Made by a program: the position numbers and the translations under genes. A stretch of 64,000 nt of DNA from Helianthus annuus (taxonomy: Eukaryota > Streptophyta > Magnoliopsida > Asterales > Asteraceae). This document shows positions 58,848 to 64,000 of this stretch, one piece after another (the first letter of the stretch is position 1; every line of letters starts with the position of its first letter). The notes beneath the pieces were generated by a model. The model searched no databases, was not told where the DNA came from, and saw only the letters and a list, made by a program, of their open reading frames with translations. The stretch is from the NCBI RefSeq assembly GCF_002127325.2, contig NC_035443.2, positions 26,810,666 through 26,874,665 of the forward strand, read 5' to 3'.

Positions 58848-58980
58848 GCCGATCGAGCTGCCACCCGATCGGGCTGCCACCTGATCGAGGTGCCACTCGA
58901 TCGACCTGCCACCCGACCAGGGTAGCCACTCGATCGACCAGCCTCCTTTCCCCTTTCCTTTTTTGGAAACCCTATAAATA
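58848..58980 (+). promoter_or_regulatory. H promoter: six-unit 16-bp CGATCG array and TATA box
   Basis: Six head-to-tail units of GCCACYCGATCGRSCT type (period 16, 58848-58943), most with a CGATCG palindrome, are followed by TATAAATA at 58973, 30 bases after the array. Confidence 0.75.
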
Positions 58981-59649
58981 CCCCTGTTAACATCACAAAC
59001 TTACCTTTTCTGCACCTCTCGTCCAACCAACGCTTCTTGCTCGCTTTTCTTCAGATTTCTCGCGATTCTTGTAAGTTTTACATCTAAATCTTGTACTTTC
59101 TTGATCTACACGCACTCCTACACCTTTCTATCTTTTGAAACTTAACTTTTAACCGTGAAATCACTAGATTTGAGGTGTTCTAGGATGATGTCATCATGGT
59201 GTTCTTAGGAACTTCATGTTTTGGCTTCAATCCACCAAGAACAACTTAGATCTCAACGATTTCCACAAAAATAAACAAAGATCTTTCATAGATCTGAACA
59301 TATCCATGGTGAAAAGGATTGAAAGATGGTTTTCCAAGTTTCTTTCAACTCTTTTACACACAATGCACTCAAATCCGATAGAATCGGAGCTTGTTCTGAT
59401 CTTCTACGCTTTCTTGTTGATGTGTTGGTTCAAGATCTGGATTCTATCCACGAGATTACCAATTTCGGGTTAAACATGGAACACCGTTTCGAACATTTAA
59501 CTGATCGGATTCGGGTGATTCCTGTCCGATCAGGTTACCAAGTATTGACGAGGTTTCTGTTGTTCAGCACGTTATCAAACCATCTCGAGAAAACGACAAA
59601 CCATCAAAAACAACCAAGTGTAAGACGATCAGGCCGACCAGGACGGAGT

Positions 59650-60185
59650 GCCGCTTGATCGGACTGCTATCCGATCGGATTGTCACCCGATCGGGTTGCC
59701 ACCCGATCGGCTTGCACCTTGGCCCCACACTTAACTTTTATTTCAAACTTCAAGAGTTTTGAACACCGAACGGATTGCCGCCCGATCGGGTTGCCACCCA
59801 ATCGACTGACTATCCGACCATGTGATGTTTTGAAACTTCAATACTTAAACGATTTTCAACATGTTCAATACAAACGGATTGTCACCCGATCGGACTACAA
59901 TCCGATCGAGTGAGAAACTGCTGTGAACTTGTTCTCACTAAAGTGTCCAACCAATCGGATTGTCGTTCGATCGATCGACCTGAAAGGTTGAAATACTTCT
60001 ACGTTTTCAAAATGCTACAATGAAAACTTAAAAAGACAAGCCATCATACACAAACACATCCTTCCCAAACTAAGTAACAATCCACTCGAAAGGTCACCCG
60101 ATCGGATGACCATCCGAGCGGATTGTCACCCGATCGACCGGCTACCCGACCGGATTGCCATCCGACCGGATTGCTATTCGACCCA
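59650..60185 (+). repeat. Further CGATCGG arrays inside the H LTR
   Basis: Clusters at 59650-59715 (four 16-bp units), 59765-59815, 59875-59905 and 60080-60185 repeat GYCACCCGATCGGATT-like units, many carrying CCGATCGG. Some units have lost a CpG (GATCAG, CAATCG). Confidence 0.85.
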
Positions 60186-61027
60186 CTTACACTTTGCTCC
60201 ATTTTACGCACCGCTTATCGTTTATACTATCGTTCTGATCAGGCTAACTTACTCTCTAGCGCTCCCTTCAATCCATCAATCGCTGTGAGTATACTCGATC
60301 CCTTTTTGCTTGACGCACTTTTGGGTGTTACATACGTTACTTATTCTAAATCACTTCGAACACACTACGCAATACTTTAAACGCTAACCGTTACTGCATG
60401 TTATACGTGACTTAATGAATGCTTGTTTGTTATGTTTACATATGGAATGCTATCTACCTGCCTTAGCAATGATAGTACTATAGTTTGGACTCAGCACCTG
60501 TTCACTTAGGGGTTGCTAAGGACAATTTGTTACATGGCTCACAGTGGTGAGTGTGTATTACGAACTGCCTTGGGCAGTCAACCCGCAGTCATTGGTATCG
60601 ATAGGTTCATGTCGATAACAAACATGCCTCATTTTACACTGTGTACGTGCTGGTTATGCGTAACGATTTCGAACTCTATTATACCTATTAAGCTTGTATG
60701 CTCACCTTTACACTATGTGTGTTGACTTTTACTTTAACGTATGTGACAGGTGCTTAGGATGATATATGGTTGGCTACTGTGAAATCAAGGCTAGGAAAGG
60801 TCTAGAAACGAATAAACAATTGTCTGTATTTGAAATCTGAGTTGTCGGAACAGAACAATTTGACTAGATCTTGTCTGTAATAATAATTATGTTATCTTTT
60901 ATGACATGGTATGGGACATGTTGCTTTAAATAATTGGTAATTATAGTTGTTATGAAAACCTCTGGACAATCTGTTTCCCTCAGTGCCGCGCCCCGATGAT
61001 TCCACCATCGGTTGGGGTGTGACAAAT

Positions 61028-61040
61028 TGGTATCAGAGTC
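61028..61040 (+). other. H primer-binding site (tRNA-iMet type)
   Basis: TGGTATCAGAGTC, three bases after the LTR. The last two bases differ from the AGCC or AGCT forms in the other elements. Confidence 0.8.
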
Positions 61041-62256
61041 ATAACTATAGGGAATTAGGCAAGACTCGACCTAGTCCGGGTCGATGTCTTAGAAACGACC
61101 TAGTCTATAGTTAAGTACCAACAGACCAACTGGTGCATATCCTGTAGGGACTATGTACGAGCTTACTTGTTATTTCTCGCTATTTCTCGCCTACGCTACA
61201 CTATCACTGCACTCTAATTTTCGAAAATGAACTAGTGATTAGGTCGAGATTAGGTGTGAAATTTCGATTAAATTGCTTGTTCAACCAACATTTTTATCTA
61301 TAAACACGAGAAATTGCGTTGAATCAGGAGTGGAATCCGTACTTTAACGCAGGTTTTCATCTCAATTTTTTTATGAAACATGAACAAAGTTGTTAAGTCA
61401 GGGGTGAAACCCAAACCTTGACGACTTATTCCGCCCTATTTTGTTTTACAAACTCTCACCAAAGTCTCGATGGACTCCAACGACTTGAAGTCACGATATG
61501 ACTGGAAGGATGCGTGCCGATCGCCCATATTCGAGGTGAGAGCACAGTCCCGAAGGTCAAAGTGTGTACTAAATGTCTTTGTGAATAGTCGAACAGCTTT
61601 GGTTAGTCAACGTCTATATAGCCGCAGACAATCTACTTCTTGATTTTTACATGTTTCGATTCTGAGCTCGCTACTGCTGACTCTGATATTTGTCGATTTT
61701 ATGTGGATTTTATGTGTTTTATGTGTTTTATCTGTTTATATGTTACGATTTTTGGTGATTTATTTGCTTTTCGATATCGCTTTGATCGACACACACGACT
61801 CGCGTTGCACGTCTACCTCAAAACGTTAACAAATCGCTACTATTCGTGGAACGACCGTACGCCATGTTGTTTGCTATGTTATTCAATTATACTATACTAT
61901 TCGCTACGTTATTCGCGATCGCTATTCTCGAACGCTCGCGGACTTTGAATGATATGTTTCTGTATTCTGACTACCTCTTGTGATTAAATGCTTAGGTACC
62001 TTTGTGTCTCCGTGCTTTACGTGCTTATGTGCTTCTTTGCTTATGTAAATCTGTGATTATGTGCTTATGTGGTTACGTGATTATACGTGTTCCTGAGCTT
62101 TAATAGTATTAGACGTGTGGGGTAAGATTCGATTACATTGAGTTTGAGCCCTATGGCGATGTCTATTGCAGACAATGTCGTCATCTGGACCCTCATCTGG
62201 ACCCCGTCACCCACGAATTACTCGTTAAGAAAAGAGAGATAAACGCCTTGCTGCTC
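61041..62256 (+). other. H leader, non-coding
   Basis: No gene that I can support. T-rich stretches (TTATGTGTTTTATGTG near 61700) and TTATGTGCTTATGTG-like echoes (62020-62090) lead up to the gag region. A frame near 62154-62200 has gag-leader composition but is stopped. Confidence 0.6.
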
Positions 62257-63266
62257 TCGTCGCCAAGCAAGTAGCAAAGATTGTTCCTCAGAGCGTGAGT
62301 GAATTGTACGAGAATGTGAGCAAATCGTCTGAAGAGTCCAGGACTAAGACTCCCAAGGCTACTCCTAAAGCTACTTTCAGCTTCAAACAGTTCAAGGCAT
62401 GCAGACCAAAAGAGTTCATTAGCGAAGATCGCCCTACGGCCTTATTTCAATGGTTCGACTCGATCGAAGTCACCCTGCGTCAGAGTGGATGTCCTGACAA
62501 TCTTCGCACACTGAATGCTACCGGCGTCTTCCAGTCTCGCGCACTAGACCGGTGGACGGCCGAGAGAAACAAACACGGAAATGATGCAGCCTATGGTCTT
62601 TCATTGGATGAGTTGAAGAACGTAATGCTCGAAGAGTTCTTCCCTCCCCATGAGCGCCAAAAGCTGGAGGATGAATTCTGGCACATCAAGCAGAAAACGG
62701 TGACAACGCTGCTTTGACTGTTCGTGTCAAGCAGCTCAGCATTATCTGCCCCGACCAAGTCAAGACTGCTGACATGACAATCAAGAAGTACATCCGCGCT
62801 CTGCCGGATTGTGTTGCAGATTTTGTGCATGCTTCAAAGCCAGCAACAATCGAAGAAACTTACTTGCTTGCCGTTGAAATCAACGACAAGCGAGTAAAAG
62901 CTGGTTTTGGGATAAAGCTTCAAAGAACCTGCACCAAGCTACCGCCGCACCAACCGCTGACACCGCCACCGCATCACAGTCATCCAAGTCCTCTCGCCGC
63001 AAGAGGAAGAACAACAACAGCAGCTCTAACAACAAGAACTGTGCTGTCACAACCACTGCTGCTCCACTCCAAGCCGTACCGGCTCAGCAGCAACCCCAGC
63101 ACCGATCAGCACCAGCACCAGTTACCTACGCACCGCCTGCAAAGCGTGCATATACTGGCCCCCATCCTGCTTGCCCAACCTGTACTTATCATCACCCGGT
63201 GGGTATCGCCTGTCGATTTTGTGTGCATTGCAATATGTACGACCACTTCACCGCTAACTGCCGTAC
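62257..63266 (+). pseudogene. H gag (Ty3/gypsy type), frameshifted and truncated by J
   Basis: Codons from about 62257 encode a gag of the FKACRPKEF...ALFQWFDSIEVTLRQSGC type. The frame breaks near 62700 and continues in another (62714-62910, with IRALPDCVADFVHASKP). A second break near 62905 leads to a Ser/Asn/Gln-rich linker and a zinc region: CPTCTYHHPVGIAC, then a CCHC knuckle CVHCNMYDHFTANC ending at 63262. J starts a few bases later, so protease and pol, if present, lie outside. The upstream start is unclear because a TAA precedes the open part. Confidence 0.75.
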
Positions 63267-64000
63267 TATAACAACCCTCAGTAAAACCGACACCCTCATA
63301 ATAGTTCTGACACCTTAATATATCTTAAAATGTCTCAATAAGTCTTTATATGCACCCCGTATGTGAAAACCGAGCCCAAAATACAATATAATATATAAAA
63401 TAAATTAAAAACAATAATTATTAAGTTGAGGCGGGCCGCATAGACCTCACCTCAACTTAACGCGGGCCGCATTAGGGTGTAACCGGACTCCGCTGAAATC
63501 CTTAGTTCATGCGGGCCGCGTATGAGTTAGTCTAAGTTCATGCGGGTCGCGAGTGTCCTGAATTGTGGCACGACCCTGAGCTGACATGTGTCAACATCGT
63601 GTCGAACCTAGTAGATGACCGGACCAAGCTATACGTTGACCGGAGGTTGACGCGGGCCGCGTAAGGGTTAGCCTTACTTAACGCGGGCCGCGTGAAGACG
63701 CGATTTCAGCCCTATAAATAAAGGCCAACGGGCCTTCAGTCTGTTCGCTCATTTCCTTTCTTTCTTTCTAAATTTCTGTAGTGGCGTTATTATACCCGGG
63801 CATTATACCCCCTAATTAGCGAGGTTCTGCTACGATGTAAGTATTATAACCCCTGGAGACGTATTAGATACGCTGCCCGATTGATCTAGGGTTCCGTAAC
63901 GGCTGTCGTGGTTCTGCCCGACGTAGTCGTTGGAATGCCGTCTCGGGGAGGGTATTACTAATGTTAAAATGGGTTGTTATACTAACACACGTGCATTTGT
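63267..64000 (+). mobile_element. Element J: partial gypsy LTR running off the window
   Basis: TATAACAACCCTCAGTAAAAC resembles the B LTR start (TGTAACAACTGTCACTAAAA), so the second base looks mutated from G to A. It interrupts the H gag directly after its zinc knuckle. It contains three GCGGGCCGC pairs and TATAAATA at 63713. No end is seen, so it could be a solo LTR or a full element. Confidence 0.65.
63431..63720 (+). promoter_or_regulatory. J promoter: three GCGGGCCGC pairs, each 31 bp apart, and TATA box
   Basis: GCGGGCCGC-type motifs at 63431/63462, 63511/63542 (second reads GCGGGTCGC) and 63652/63683; each pair is exactly 31 bases apart. Within the last pair GTAAGG-GTTAG-CCTTAC is a perfect inverted repeat. 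TATAAATA at 63713, 30 bases after the last motif. Confidence 0.75.

Larger units (their letters stand above)
58328..61024 (+). repeat. H 5' LTR (2,697 bp)
   Basis: TG...CA ends. It contains CGATCG arrays on both sides of TATAAATA (58973) and no credible gene. The end is fixed by the adjacent primer-binding site. Confidence 0.85.
58328..64000 (+). mobile_element. Gypsy-type element H (5' part), cut by J
   Basis: It starts TGTAACACCCCGTGTTTCG at 58328. The LTR ends GGTTGGGGTGTGACA at 61024, and a tRNA-iMet-type primer site and gag follow. TAATG (58323-58327) would be its TSD, but the other end lies outside the window. J interrupts gag at 63267. Confidence 0.85.

Noticed and set aside
58632..59026. 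Overlapping Arg/Ala/Thr-rich frames on both strands
   Set aside because: Generated by the CGATCG repeat array in the H LTR.
58848..60185. Regular 16-bp repeats as a CRISPR-like array
   Set aside because: The units are contiguous with no unique spacers, lie inside a plant LTR, and no cas genes are present.
11703..61040. Repeated TGGTATCAGAGC as possible tRNA genes
   Set aside because: Each copy sits within ten bases of an LTR end and is only 12-13 bases long: primer-binding sites, not tRNA genes.

Overview
The window is a piece of plant (eudicot) nuclear genome. It holds one host gene at the left edge and, from about 3.1 kb to the right edge, a single cluster of transposable elements inserted into one another. 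The receptor-kinase exon structure, the plant Ty3/gypsy chromovirus and Ty1/copia proteins, and primer-binding sites complementary to initiator-Met tRNA all point to a flowering plant. The style of the copia gag and of the long gypsy LTRs looks like Asteraceae (sunflower/lettuce family) to me, but that is recollection and was not searched.

Left edge (1-3085): a minus-strand G-type lectin S-receptor-like kinase. Exon 1 (signal peptide, B-lectin, S-locus glycoprotein, PAN) and exon 2 (transmembrane) are in the window; the kinase exons lie beyond base 1. Its upstream region carries four copies of an 83-bp tandem repeat.

Nested cluster (3086-64000). I reconstructed the order from terminal TG...CA (or TIR) boundaries and target-site duplications (TSDs) that match on both sides. 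K is a decayed minus-strand copia element whose 3' LTR is near 3086-3196 and whose 5' end lies beyond the window. K was hit by two solo LTRs of one family, X1 (5375-6677, TSD AAACC) and X2 (8180-58265, TSD ATCAC), and by gypsy element H (from 58328). X2 was hit by A (8571-41347, TSD ATTAC), a gag-only gypsy derivative with 3.6-kb LTRs, and by D (41896-55259, TSD TAA), a PIF/Harbinger DNA transposon. A holds B in its 5' LTR (10227-19294, TSD TTATA) and C in its 3' LTR (25892-39429, TSD CCTTC); both are Tekay/Del-like chromoviruses. D holds the gypsy solo LTR E (43371-54854, TSD ATTTT) inside its transposase gene, and E holds F (46884-54093, TSD AATAC), a gag-only copia element. H is interrupted by J, a further LTR at 63267 that runs off the window. 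The deepest stack is K > X2 > D > E > F.

How the genes work together: only the receptor kinase is a host gene. Element B is closest to a working transposon: gag, protease, RT and RNase H are open, but about 70 bases are missing from the integrase zinc-binding region. All other element genes are broken by frameshifts, stops or catalytic substitutions. B and C each carry an extra reading frame between the primer-binding site and gag.

Most interesting signal: LTRs of five gypsy families (A, B, C, E, J) carry a pair of CpG-rich, often palindromic motifs upstream of the TATA box. The pair is exactly 31 bp apart in B, C, E and J (three pairs in J) and 21 bp apart in A, which is close to whole helical turns. 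The motif sequences differ between families. H has a 16-bp-period array of CGATCG palindromes in the same place, and the copia element F has palindromic AATTYCG motifs there.
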